A stretch of 64,000 nt of DNA from Malaya genurostris (lineage: Eukaryota; Arthropoda; Insecta; Diptera; Culicidae): assembly GCF_030247185.1 (NCBI RefSeq), contig NC_080572.1, forward strand, positions 97,637,198 through 97,701,197, given 5' to 3'. Below are positions 1 through 11,161 of the stretch, in pieces. Under the pieces are notes generated by a model, which ran no database searches, was not told the origin of the DNA, and saw only the letters and a program-made list of their open reading frames with translations. The position numbers and the translations under genes were made by a program. Every line of letters starts with the position of its first letter. Positions within the stretch are counted from its first letter, which is position 1.

Positions 1-324
1 TAGGGCTCTCTTATGCAGCACGACTATACGTTTTAACGGCTGCTGCCAACAGGTCTCTACCTGTAGTTCAACCGTTGTTGTATTTAACGCGTGTAAACCA
101 ACCAGCGTTATTAAACTGTACGCTTCTATACACAACCTTCTCGGTTGAACGGCTATTACTGAATGAGTATAGGTGGTTTAGCTTTAATAGTTTTAAACGA
201 AAATGTATCTGTTGGATCATTGTAATCTGTTGATTCAAAAGATGACGAGGTTTGATGCCTGCTGGAGAGAGAGATGGCTATATTTCATCTCCATCGAGCT
301 TTTCCCTGCTCCTCATACAAATAA
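1..324. other. unassigned sequence
   Basis: I see no gene, repeat or other structure that I can support here. Confidence 0.4.
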
Positions 325-530
325 AATTGTGAAGATCAAAATTGTGCTATTTTAGGAACAATTGAGTGCATCCACCAACCCAGATCATCTTTATCCCAAG
401 AAGCTTGCCAGCTGGCAAGTATTCTTTGGCAATACGCGCTATAGTATTCGTTGAAAGCAATCGATCGCTCATAAATTTCACCCTTAAGAGCACCACATCT
501 GGCTAAATTATCGGCTCTTGCATTGCCCAG
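325..530 (-). mobile_element. non-LTR retroelement fragment, RNase H C-terminal part
   Basis: Minus-strand translation gives GNARADNLARCGALKGEIYE followed by SWQASWDKDDLG. This is the end of the RNase H domain and the linker after it in I/Jockey-type non-LTR elements. It closely matches the same part of the element at 6730-7872 (GNERADILAKRGAIEGEIYE there). No start, RT domain or tail is present, so it is a short relic. Confidence 0.75.
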
Positions 531-1278
531 ACTATAGTGATTTGATAATTGTTATACAATATATCATTCAGGTACTGTATTATTTTGCCCAAGAAAAACG
601 GTCTTTGTATTGGTTGACTTTCTGTATATTTCAAAAATCAAAATTTTAGATTTTCTAATGACAATAACATCTTGGAAAGGTAATCTATCTTTTTCCTACG
701 TGAATTTTATATTTTGATGTTAATAGTGATGCAGAAAATATCAACGACGTATCTCTATTAGCAATTTGGTAACAAACCCTGTTTCAATAAAATTTTTCCA
801 ACTCTTCAACTGTTTGTAAAATTCTCCCTTAAACAAAATATAATTAACATCCATTCGAAAATGATGATGTTCCCAAAGGCAGCAAAAGAGACAAAAACAA
901 ATCTCAAATCAGAACCTGACGAAAAAAACGCCCAAAGTGAAGATAGACTTGTGATGCGGAGTGCGTTTGTTTTCTGCTGGATGGGTTTCGATTGAGATAG
1001 GGACTATAATTGAATGCTGTGGCGACCAACTGAAACGAAGCATGCTTGGGTCTTCTAGTCAATTAGGCTATCTCCTCATGTGTTTTCATATACAGGGTAG
1101 TTTAATTGGCAAAACAATTTCCTGTATCTCTGCGGTAACATTTTCGAGGTTTTCATTAAATAGTTGCATTCGGTTGTCAATCTGTTTTCCTCGTTAGATA
1201 CTGATCAAATTTATCGTTTCGATGCCGAACTAGGTATTGTTATTTGGTTGTAATAACCAATCTACTAGAGGGTTTTGA
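531..1278. other. mostly unassigned; holds a dispersed repeat at 1055-1162
   Basis: No gene is recognised. Bases 1055-1162 resemble 49108-49242 (both run from CTAGTCAATT through TCATGTGTTTTCATAT and CAGGGTAGTTTAATT to CTCTGCGGTAACATTTTCG). The distant copy carries about 27 extra bases. The family is unknown. Confidence 0.5.
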
Positions 1279-1515
1279 TTGAGTCTTAATGGGAACATTT
1301 GGAATTAAAGCGGTTACGTCAAAGACACCATTATTTCGTCTGCTTCGATTTCACCAGAGTTCTGAAGTCATTAGCGAGCCTTTGTGTATTGCAAACTGTT
1401 CTAACAATTTTCTTTTTGGCATCGATTTGAATTCTTCAACTTGCATTTGGAGATTTTGTAGGTAGGAGTTCCCACAGATGAAATTATTTTCCTGATTTCA
1501 TTACCAGATTTGTGT
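1279..1515 (-). mobile_element. Penelope-like reverse transcriptase fragment
   Basis: In minus-strand frames I read GNEIRKIISSVGTPTYKISK and, after a frame change, GEIEADEI followed by FDVTALIPNVPIK. The order IxxIISSxGTPT-K then (V)SFDVTALFPxVP is typical of Penelope-like element RTs, where the second block is the RT A motif. Frame changes and stops between the blocks show decay. The family call is from memory of the motif style, without a search. Confidence 0.6.
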
Positions 1516-2229
1516 GAACCTTCTGTGATTCTTTCATTTTAGGTAATGAATAGTTGGGTTTTCGGGTTAAATTATTCCTCAAAGTGTTATGTTAAATTGT
1601 GACTCGAATTAGCTCAATCATTTAACCATATCGACTAAAAAACTCCGAGAATCTGAAACCAAGGATCGGTATAACTGAAGTGAGTTTGGTAACTTTGAGC
1701 TTTCAAACGAGTTTAAGTCTTACGAAATCGATTCTTTTATCTCCGAGAAATTGAGCAGTAGAAAAAACACGTTTTGTCGGAAACATAAATCACAGCCAAT
1801 TGATTTTTGAACTAGATCCACAATTCAATAATAACTTACAAACAAGCCTAGTCCTGTCAAAAAAGGTTCATCCAAATCTGATACAATTGAGCGGTAAAAA
1901 AACAACCCGTTTTGTCAGTAAGAAAACTTGCAAAAAAGCTTGGTTTTCCTGCAAACACTGTCCATAACATTCCTAAATCTTTCGACACACGATTGACAAC
2001 AGCAAGTCTCCAACTTGATAACTATACCGAATCGTAATGATAAACAGAAAGTAACGGCCAAAATCCGGGCTCCCAAGTAGTATCACGAGTATTTGACGAA
2101 GTTCTTCTGCGTGATAATGAACGATAAAACTTATGTACAGGAAGACTTTCAGCAGCTTCCCGGAATATCTTTTTATACTACCATACAACGGAACGGTGTA
2201 GAGGAGTATTTCAGGACGAAGAAAAATGT
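1516..2229. other. unassigned sequence
   Basis: No coding or repeat structure that I can support. The 121-codon minus-strand frame ending at 1973 overlaps the mariner remnant at its right edge and has no family features of its own. Confidence 0.4.
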
Positions 2230-2854
2230 CAATTTGTACGGAAAATGAATAACATGGTCTGAAACACCCACCGAAAAAATTTTCTGGATACGCGTCTGAT
2301 ACCATCTCGAAATCTTTGACACCCATTAATCGAGCCATTTCCGTACATCCTCGAGAGTTTGGAAATTTTACTCAGCCTGTGCTTGTCTCATTCCATCGAT
2401 GAAAAGAGATGATAATTAGGAGGTGCCACATCTGGTGAATCTAGCGGGTGCAATAGAAATTTCCTAAACAAGTTAAGAAATTGTTACACGAGACCACTTT
2501 GGATGAATGTGGTGGAGCGTTGGTTTGCTGCAGAATGACTTTGCCGTGTCTTCGAGTCCATTCTGGCCGTTTTTCGATATGGACGTTGTTCAAATTGATT
2601 ATTTATTTATATTGCCGGTAGCGGAATATACCCATTTTTTGTCGTCCGTTATAGTTTGATGCGAACAACTCTTTCTGAGTTTTTCGCGTTTCCATCTGTC
2701 GTTCGTTCAGTTTGTGTGGATCCCATTTACCAACCCTTTTTCCCATAGCTTTCAGGTGATTGGAAACAGCTTGCCGAGGGACATTCAACTGCTTCGCCAC
2801 CATTTATTGGCAATTCGTCATCTTCAAACTTTTTCGATTGAAGCCGATTAAATG
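2230..2854 (-). pseudogene. mariner transposase remnant, dead and internally deleted
   Basis: Reading leftwards on the minus strand, 2854-2603 holds the N-terminal part: KFEDDEL, a frame break, then VPRQAVSNHLKAMGKRVG and the block ending LNERQMETRK, typical of mariner helix-turn-helix domains. Bases 2560-2230 hold the catalytic part: RPEWTRRHGKVILQQTNAPPH, a decayed stretch, then PDVAPPNYHLFSS and TLEDVRKWL. The second catalytic Asp (usually QxDNA) is Thr and the third (usually PSDYHL) is Asn. The stretch between the domains is missing. The right end is cut by the DD41D element starting at 2855. Confidence 0.8.
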
Positions 2855-3768
2855 TACAGGGTCCGCCGTTTAACTTTTTTTTTGAACTAGTGGTTATGTC
2901 GACATTGGTAACCTTAATGTCACTTCTGATTTGACAGAAACTTAGTTTTATCCTTCCGCTGATCGAAAATGGTTGTGTATAATCTTGAGGAACGCGTGAA
3001 AATAGTGCAGTTTTACTTTGAAAATCATGCTAATGTTGCGGAATGTGTGCCAAAAAAATAATCTTCTCGGATGAGACACATTTTCATCTCGGCGGGTATG
3101 TTAATAAGCAGAATTGTTGCATCAGGAGGACGGAAAACCCGCACGTTATCATGGAGAAGCCGATGCATCCTCAGAGAGTGACGGTTTGGTGCGGATTTTG
3201 GTCTGGCGGCATCATTGGGCCATTTTTCTTCGAATATGAGGCAGGAGCCGCCGCCACGGTCAATGGCGAGCGCTACCGCGCCATGATTAGCGATTGGTTC
3301 TTCCGGTTACTTGAAGAGGAAGACTTTGACACCATTTGGTTCCAGCAAGACGGCGCTCCGTGCCACGAAGCCAACGCTACGATCGATCTTCTGCGCACAG
3401 TCTTCGAAGATCGAATTATCTGTCGAAATTCGGATGTCGTTTGGCCGCCTCGGAGCTGTAATTTGACGCCGTTAGACTATTATCTTTGAGGGGCTGTCAA
3501 AGATAAGTATTATGTGGACAAGCCAGAGACAATTCAAGCCGTGCAGCCATAGCTGAAATAAAGCTGCATACAATCGAAAATGTACTAAAAAACTGGACCG
3601 ACCGTATGGCGTACTGCAAGGCCAGCCGAGGCAGCCATTTGAATGAAATTATATTCCACAATTAACCGGAAGAATTGTACTTTAATATGAAAAAATAAAT
3701 TTTGAAATCGGATGAACCGTTTGTGTTTTATAGAATGTTTAAAAAAAAGTTACATGGCGGACCCTGTA
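2855..3768 (+). mobile_element. DD41D Tc1/mariner-type element, deleted copy with both TIRs
   Basis: The left end TACAGGGTCCGCC at 2855 is matched by the inverse GGCGGACCCTGTA ending at 3768, and both continue into AAC-T(n) tracts. TA dinucleotides at 2855-2856 and 3767-3768 fit TA target duplication. The element is about 914 bp, short for an autonomous member, and carries a broken transposase gene (2969-3664). It lies directly against the mariner remnant on its left. Confidence 0.85.
2969..3664 (+). pseudogene. DD41D transposase, broken
   Basis: An N-terminal start (ATG at 2969; MVVYNLEERVKIVQFYF) runs about 25 codons and then jumps out of frame into the catalytic domain at about 3043. The middle of the DNA-binding region is therefore deleted. 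The catalytic part reads FSDETHF, VTVWCGFW, WFQQDGAPCH and LTPLDYYL. I count 41 residues between the second Asp (QQD) and the third (PLD), hence DD41D. TGA at 3487-3489 replaces the expected Trp after LDYYL, and more stops follow. The gene ends with LNEIIFHN. It is diverged from the copy at 43218-43877. Confidence 0.85.
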
Positions 3769-5834
3769 CAAAGCATTCGTGTTCCTCTGAACTAGTGGTA
3801 TTTCCTGCAATTGAAGTTAGAAAAGTTGGAACTACACACAAAACAACGATACTTCGTAATTCGAAAACGTAATGATGTATCCGAAAACAGTCCATTTCTT
3901 AGCGGAAACAAAATAGATAAGCGTAATAATTAGTAGTAATATATTTGAGTAACGCTATACAGAAATGTGCTGTCTCTGAGACACCGTTTTTCTCTAGAGG
4001 GTTGTTTTTCTTCATTCCGGTTAGACGCGACACTTGCCAATATGCCGACCGACCGGCAGACCGACTGCGACAGACGAGAAGTCTGCTGGCGAGACGAAAT
4101 AAAACAAAGTGGCGTCCCCAGCAACGACTGATGCCATCGTGGTCGCCAGTTGCAAAACAAAAATCCTATTCGGCGGTGGAAATGTTTTCTTTTTTTCGGG
4201 GGGAAGACAGAACCCATTGGCTGATATCAACTTAATTGTTGGGTAGGCAATGGGGCAATGATTCGTTGGAGACATTATTGAGAATCGAAGGCACAACAGA
4301 AGAAGACCTCGGTCATTGGTGTGGCGGGTGTTGTCGATTGTACGGAACCGTTTGGTGGCGCCGCGTACTATTTCTGTCTTCGGTGGCATGTAATTGCATT
4401 CCGTGGCGGATCACTCATCACTTCGATTGATAGATAAAAATTTGATGGCGCTAAGTGTACCGCCAGACCGACGCCGAAGCTGTGCAAAAAGCATTCACAA
4501 ACAAGATTAAGGTTTGCAGTCGGGCCTAGCGGGATCGGAGAGGAGAACAGGCAACATGTCGTCCGGAAATAGCCTTGACTCATATCGGCAATGAACGTAT
4601 CAAACGTTTATGAATTAGGGAATGTTTTTATTTATCAAATTGTAACTTTTTATCGAATTCTCAATACAATTCATCGTCTGATTCATAATAAAATTTTTGA
4701 CTTTCTACTCGCAAGCCTATGCACGTTTGATCGCAAGACAACAGAGCCGTGCATCGAGTTGGATCACTAGAAAAAAAACTGTTCCACCAAAACGAAGAAA
4801 AGGCAATTGTTGAGCATTTATGGAAAATGGCACAGATGCTGGCTCGTACCGCTCCCTGGATGACTTGTCTGAGAGACACCCGTGTCTTTGCAAGCATAGT
4901 CGGTTCTCGTTTTTCATTGTTCCATGTTTTTCTCCATTCCAATGCACAGCACATTACTTAGTACCCAATCATTGCTCCCGTCTTTTGCACTTGTGGCCTG
5001 GTATTGGTCTCTTGAAGTTGCAAACTGTGCGAAAGTAGCTATTTTGCAAACGTAGCCGGAGTGAAAATTGCATTTTTCTGGTTCTGCATATCCACTGCAT
5101 TAAATACAGTTACTGTTTTTTTTTATCTCTAAGCAGGTTCGGTTCAATCAATTCACTGAGGACTCACGTTCCGCCGCCTAGACTAACAAAGGATTCGAGA
5201 GCTTCCATTCGATGATCTTTAAAGGCATCAGCACGTTTATTGGACAGATGCAGACAAAAACAGACAACGTTGGTACGATGCGTTGATTGAGGTTTCGTTC
5301 ATAAAACAAAAGAAAATACTGGTGAAGGTGGCAGAAAGTTGCGACACCAATTGGAATGTATTCCATTTTCAACGATATCAGGGCGAACCGCACCAGATAA
5401 TGGTATCCTATCCTACGATTTAACAAGACTTTGATTAATGGAAATGCTACTGATTCGCATCAGGTAGGCGGGTATGAGCTGTGAAATATTGGGTGATGTT
5501 GAGTACGTTCTTAATATATAATCACAACTACTTGTTTACGATTGGGAAATGTTAAAAATAACCAAACCAGCAGTGGCTTTGACACTATTTTACCGCATTT
5601 GAGAAATAAAAAATGTTTCACTTACGAAAATAATCCTTCCGAGCCAAGTGACGGGCGCATAGAACTGAAAAAAGATAAAAAAAAACAATCATTAGTTATT
5701 TATTGTAATATGTACAGAGTTCAGTATGTTTTAATTATTTTTACTTTTCTCTTGACTATGCAATCACTGTGAAAACCGACTTTTAAACCTAGGCCGGATG
5801 TCAAATACTATCAGACTCAGTTCGGCGAAAACGC

Positions 5835-5838
<4 letters not shown>
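3769..5838. other. unassigned 2-kb stretch
   Basis: Overlapping frames of 70-122 codons on both strands between 3930 and 5040 show no domain, no splice-linked partners and no family resemblance that I recognise. I treat the region as intergenic. Confidence 0.4.
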
Positions 5839-5865
<27 letters not shown>

Positions 5866-5869
5866 GTGT

Positions 5870-5911
<42 letters not shown>
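5839..5911 (+). repeat. (TG)n microsatellite
   Basis: About 73 bases of TG units, interrupted by two TA units near 5861 and 5873. Confidence 0.95.
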
Positions 5912-5912
<1 letters not shown>

Positions 5913-5939
5913 TTAGCGTGTATGTGTGTATGTAACTAA

Positions 5940-6560
5940 GAAGTACACTCGATTTTCTCAAAGATGGCAGCACCCATTTTACAAACTTAGATTCCAATGA
6001 AAGGACTTTCGATTCCACAGTCTGCCATTGAATTTTATCCGGATCAAACTTTCAGTTCGAGAGTAACGGGGTAAAATGTTGAAAAAATGAGAAAAAGTGC
6101 ACTCGGTTTTCTCGGTGACCGCTCAACCAATTCTCACAAGCTTAGGATCAAATTAAGGATATTACAATCCCATAGAACCCTGTTAAAATTTCATCCGGAT
6201 ACGACTTCCGGTTCCGGAATTACAGGCTAATAGGTATAAAAATTTTATTTTTAGGGGCGTGTGTTTTCATACATGGCAAAGGAAAAATTGAACAAAATAC
6301 TTTCACCTAGCCGTATGATTCTTTAATTGAATAAATTTGGTTAGTTGATAACCGAACACATTGATTTTGGACATACCGAATCTTCGTTCCCCGTTCCGGA
6401 AATAACTGAAAAAGTGATCTGAAAATCATTCCTTTTACTTAGATACGGCTGGACCGATTTTCTCAAATTTAGGTTCAAATGAAAAGTATTATGTTCCCAT
6501 ACGCAGGTGTTGAATTTTGTCCGGATCCGGTTTCCATGAATATGAACTTTGCGAGGCACC
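5940..6560. repeat. degenerate tandem repeat, about three units
   Basis: A motif recurs near 5990, 6130 and 6460: a run like TTCTCA(A/C)AxxTTAGG, an ATGAAAxG-type spacer, then TTGAATTTTxTCCGGATC, and a TTCCGG or TTCCGGAA box. Units are roughly 150-300 bases apart and strongly diverged. I recall similar intergenic units from mosquito genomes but cannot name the family. Confidence 0.55.
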
Positions 6561-6729
6561 TCTCGCCGATGATAACGCAAATAGGTTGCTTCTTAGTTGC
6601 TAATTAGTTACGATAGTTTTGAACTTGTTGCTCAATTTTATTTTGAATATTTTTGAGTGCTTTGCTAAGTCTATATGAAGATAACGAAGCACCCTTCCTA
6701 AATAAGCTTGAAAGCAAATCGAATCCCAG

Positions 6730-7872
6730 CGTTCCGCTGCAAACTCTCATATTATCAAATTAGAAAACTCTCATATTAGATCAAATCTCAAACAAGATTC
6801 ATGACAGTATATTTTAACCATATGTCACAGAATATCAACCTTTCAAGATATATTCCTATCCGTGACATCCTCATAAATGTCCCTGACTCAACTTTATTTT
6901 TCGACACATCCATGCAGCGCGAAGTGCGTGGAATCCCGGAACACCTACGCTCGTTAGAAATCTCAAAAATATTTACAAGTAAGTTCAGGCATATTGACTC
7001 TGAGAAAATATTTTACACGGACGGATCACGAATTGAAGAGGCTACTGGGTTTGGTATATTCAACAATAATGTTTCGGTCTCGTTTAGGCTTCAAGAACCT
7101 GCATCTGTTTATATAGCAGAGTTAGCAGCAGTTCATTATAGTTTGAGTGTAATCATCACATTATCTCCAAACCATTATTTTCTCTTCACAGATAGTCTGA
7201 GTGCAATTGAAGCCATTCGTTCAAACGCTGCTGGCAAAAATGAACCGTTTTTCTTAAAACAGTGCCTGAACGACATATTGAACAATAATTATCGAATCAC
7301 AGTAGTTTGGATCCCGGCTCATTGTTCCATTCCAGGCAATGAAAGAGCCGATATTTTAGCCAAACGTGGTGCTATTGAGGGTGAAATTTATGAGAGACCG
7401 ATTGCTTTCAACGAATTCGAGCTATAGAATATTGCCAGCTGGCAAGCTTCTTGGGATAAAAATGATCTGGGTCGCGACATTCTTGCTTGTCGTGACGTTC
7501 CTTACATGAAACTTCTTTATTATTTCAATAAGTCCATTGGAGTTCCAATTTAAATTTCATTTTATGTTAGACTGTTTTCTCTTCCATGAGTTCAACCAAT
7601 AGCCAGCTATCTTATATTAAATAAAAGTGATGAACTGATACAAACAAACCTGAAATAGTTATAAGATTATGTACAAAATAAATGTATTTCAATTAATGTG
7701 ATTTATAATATCAACTCGCTTGATAAAAACAGTGTTTAGATTAACTAATGAATACCAACATACTAATATGATATTCGAAATGTATTAGGTTCAAAGTACT
7801 ATGTATTGTGAATGCCAGGCCGAAGAAAAACTTATGTATATTGCCTAGAAAATGAACGTATTTATGAAAAAA
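6730..7872 (+). mobile_element. 5'-truncated non-LTR retroelement (I-like, with RNase H)
   Basis: A 14-bp direct repeat, AAATCGAATCCCAG, at 6716-6729 and 7873-7886 flanks a segment that has the end of an RNase H domain, a 3' UTR and a poly(A) run ending at about 7872. This is the signature of target-primed reverse transcription of a 5'-truncated copy. The 3' UTR (about 7650-7868) recurs in reverse orientation at 34452-34682. The sequences outside the insert (about 6575-6700 and 7890-8005) also resemble each other, with GTTGCTxxTTAGTTGxTAATTAGTTA in each, so it landed in or beside a diverged tandem repeat. Confidence 0.9.
6801..7560 (+). pseudogene. RNase H domain of I-like retroelement ORF2, interrupted
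   Basis: The frame 6801-7427 shows the RNase H catalytic pattern: YTDGSR (first Asp), EPASVYIAELAA (Glu), FTDSLSAIEAI (second Asp), VVWIPAHCSIPGNERADILA (His and final Asp). A TAG at 7425-7427 breaks the frame. The sequence then resumes as SWQASWDKNDLG, which is intact in the related fragment at 325-530. RT and endonuclease domains are absent because the copy is 5'-truncated. Confidence 0.85.
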
Positions 7873-8021
7873 AAATCGAATCCCAGTGGAAAATTTGTTG
7901 CTTATTAGTTGTTAATTAGTTATGGTAATTTTGAATTGGTTGCTCAATATTTTTTTAATATTTTTGAGTGCTTCACTATGTACATAGGTATGGTAATTAT
8001 CGAAAGGAAAGATAATATAGG

Positions 8022-8405
8022 GAGACCGGGACTGAGCCTACACTTTTTGAAAATTGAAAAAAAAAAAAACATCCATTACAACTAGGTTTTTACCCAAATC
8101 AAAGTCTTGGCGTTACATTCTTTTTGTGGAATTTGGCCTTTCTGTTTCAACAGACTTCGCAGCCGATTTTTAGCGTACAGGATCATTGCATGACTAGTAC
8201 TACGATCCTACTGACACTAAGAATCGTTCCAGGTCAGGACTCGAACATACGACCACTGGCTTGTAATACCAGCACCCTATGCATTGAACCGCCAACCTGG
8301 GCAAGGTTTTTACCCAAGTTAGAAAAGAAAGAATTTTTATCATTATAGGGGAAACCGGGGCTAAACCTGTCACTTTTTGAAAATTTAAAAAAAATCTACA
8401 AGCAT
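8022..8405. repeat. two direct copies of a short repeat flanking the SINE
   Basis: Bases 8022-8083 and 8346-8405 share the pattern ATAxxGGGxxACCGGGxCT, then CACTTTTTGAAAATT and an A-rich run. The SINE lies between them. A related stretch near 9480-9520 has TCCATTATAACTAGG and CTACCCAAGTTA. These look like ends of a short dispersed element. Confidence 0.55.
8098..8303 (-). mobile_element. tRNA-derived SINE, copy 1
   Basis: The minus strand starts with a tRNA-like head: GGTTGGCGGTTCAATGCA (A-box region), a 5-bp stem-loop resembling an anticodon arm, and GTATGTTCGAGTCC (B box). A family-specific body and a short tail follow. A 14-bp direct repeat AGGTTTTTACCCAA at 8084-8097 and 8304-8317 is its target-site duplication. 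Transcription would be by RNA polymerase III from the internal boxes. Copies lie at 18724-18939 (complete) and 15295-15435 (partial). Confidence 0.9.
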
Positions 8406-11160
8406 CAACCTCATGGGGTTGTTCAAGTTATTGATGTGGAACAAGGCATTTCTAATGACCAATATTTTCGATCAAACAGTTGAAGCAATCGTCATGCTTT
8501 TGAATGCGCGATTGCACGAGAGTCTCCTTCGATTGATCTATTACACGCAGTTTTTTATGTTTATATGCGTTGGTTACGCGGCTTTTTTACGAGGATTGCC
8601 AAAGCTACGCGTTTTTTAGGCGAATTTCCGATATTACGCGGTACGTATCTCCCGCGTAAAAAAAGACCTCATGGTATTGAAAACCAACAACGAACACGCG
8701 AACCCACACTATGTTTGCCTTGAGGAAATTACATCAATAGCCCAAATATCTGCGATTATACCTGCAAATAGGTATATGCAAATATACATATTTTTATAGC
8801 GCATGCAGTTATTTTTATAGCGTTAAGTCCTCTACTATTACTACCATTCTGCGATTTCGATAAATTATCGATTTCATCTTATTTGAAGTAGAAATTAGTC
8901 TTTACCCTAGGGTACTTGCAAATTTCTCAGGTGAAAATGACATAAGAAAGCATTTAATCCAAACTCACATGAAACAAGATCAAAGCAAACCAATTAAAGC
9001 TTCAAGTCGTTGTATAACGCTTTGTATCGTGTTGTCTAGCAGCTACCTTCCTGTGACATGTTACACGTGATACTGAAACGTTGGTTGTAATTTCGCTTAT
9101 ATTTATAGATTCGCGTGCTTTTCTACAGATTAGCTTTTGTATCAATTGACCAATCAGAGCGATGCTTCCCAGCTGATATATCGCTTACTCCTTCAAAACC
9201 ATCGTCTCCGTAAGGGAATTCCAGTAAGCCAGCATGGCGTCTTGGGTTTTTAGCTGACAAAATATGACACTGCTCGCATATATAATTAAAAATACGTGAT
9301 ACATTGATACATTCCAATCGAAAATTAGAAATATTTCCAATCAAATGGTGAAATAATATTCATTATTGATACAAAATTGACCGAGCTGTAAGTGTTCAAA
9401 ACCTGATCGCATTTCCACGTGTATTTTTCCTTGAGCTTCTAATTTGCGCCCCTATATAGAAAACAAGGATGTGCTTCACATCAAAATTCCATTATAACTA
9501 GGTTTCTACCCAAGTTATCTCTACCGTTATATAGCTTCAACCTTTAGTTACAGTTCCCAATTTGTGATTTGGAAAATATGCATTAGTTTTCGTACCAAGT
9601 CGCGCAGAAGTGACATCAAACCATAATCCAATATTTCTGTAACCGCTGGGATAAACCGAACTCGATATAGGACAATCCCCAAATAATTTCATCTTGAGTT
9701 TCTTGAGGAGAGGGATTGAAACCATTAACCTCCCCTCTCTCCTTCTTGTATACGCGCCTGTTCAAGCGCGTACTTGACAAAGTATTATGGTTCACAACTA
9801 TGCAACGTATTTACATGCTTTTGCTACTACTTGCTTACATCCTGTAGACATATGAAAATCCAGGTGGTCGCAGCTGATATAGCAGCGCAGTTATAAAGCA
9901 ATCATGATCATACATATCCACTAGGTTTAGATTTATTTTCAAGCTTGTTTAGAAGGGGTGCATTGTTAACATCATATGAATCTAAAAATTAAAAAAAAAA
10001 TTAGCAGTAAATTACAAATTATCCCAACTAATTAGCAACTTTTTAGCAATATACTTTTCACTGGGTTTCGATTTGTTTGATGTATTCTCGCAGGCTTCAT
10101 ATGATCGATTTATGATATTTTATCAGTTTTTGACAGCTGTTGTGCGTGGACGTGTTTTATCTTGTCTTCGAATTTCAATTATCTTAAAAAAACTGAAGGC
10201 GACCGCTGCGACTTGAACCGAGAATCATTGGATCACAAAGCACACTCGTTAATCAACTGAGTCACTGATGAGTCAAAGACGAAACTTAAACATATTGAAA
10301 ACGGTTATATGCCCTAGCACAAAATTTAGGTAATTCCTGCTTGAAAGCATGGTTATTTTTGACAGATCGATGGTTATTTTCCGACACTGAAAAAAATCTT
10401 GCAAAGAAAATTCTAATATTAATTCTTTAGTCAAAATTATTTCCAGTGCAAAATATACCCAAATAACTTTCCATCCGTCAAACTTTGAAATGGGCCGGAG
10501 TTTTAGTTAAATTTAACTACTCGACACAAAATAACCACTCAAGTGTCAGATTTTAACCAGAAGTTAAAATTAACCGCGAAATGGTTCACAGCCTAAGAAT
10601 CCAACGAAAATGCACAGACTCAGAGTGTGGGTAAAATATTGAGATTCTTTTCAACCAGATATGGGTAGAAGAGATTAACAAGAAGGTTATTTGCTCTTAT
10701 TTTCTTGTAAACTTCACTAAATTCTAGATAATTTCGACGTAGGACTACGTCTTTCTTTACTATATTCAACTGGATGCATTTTCAAAATTTCACGACACAA
10801 AAGTATAACGAAATTACTCATGATTTGATTTCTCAATAACTTTTCCCCTAATTGAGTATTTTCTCTAATTCTTGCTGGTAGTCGTTTGCATTGGAGAAAA
10901 AGAAAACAAAAAGTGGACAACGATAGGTAACATTATACAAAATTAGCCGTTCTAATGGCTCTAAATGTTATCTAAAGAACTGTTAAGCTTGCTTCTTTGC
11001 AAATCGAAGGTAAAAATAATCAGTTTAGTGCAAATCTTGAATAATTTGGTTACCTTTGTGCTATGCGGAACTATCATTCGAGAAAAATGTTTCGAACAGT
11101 GTTTAATATTGTAGAGAATTCTACAAATTGGTTCTCTGAATGCCAAAAATGAATCCCGTA
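8406..11160. other. unassigned 2.7-kb stretch
   Basis: No gene is supported. Bases about 10935-10990 and 11095-11125 resemble parts of the tandem block at 52724-53822 (shared AGCCGTTCTAATGGCTCTAA and, inverted, AGAATTCTCTAC), so an older copy of that repeat is present. Short frames of 60-75 codons show no family features. Confidence 0.45.
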
Positions 11161-11161
11161 C

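Noticed and set aside
3930..4389. Overlapping frames of 95-122 codons
   Set aside because: They occur on both strands over the same bases with no family resemblance or promoter signal.
5764..6018. 84-codon minus frame rich in Thr-His
   Set aside because: It arises from the TG microsatellite.
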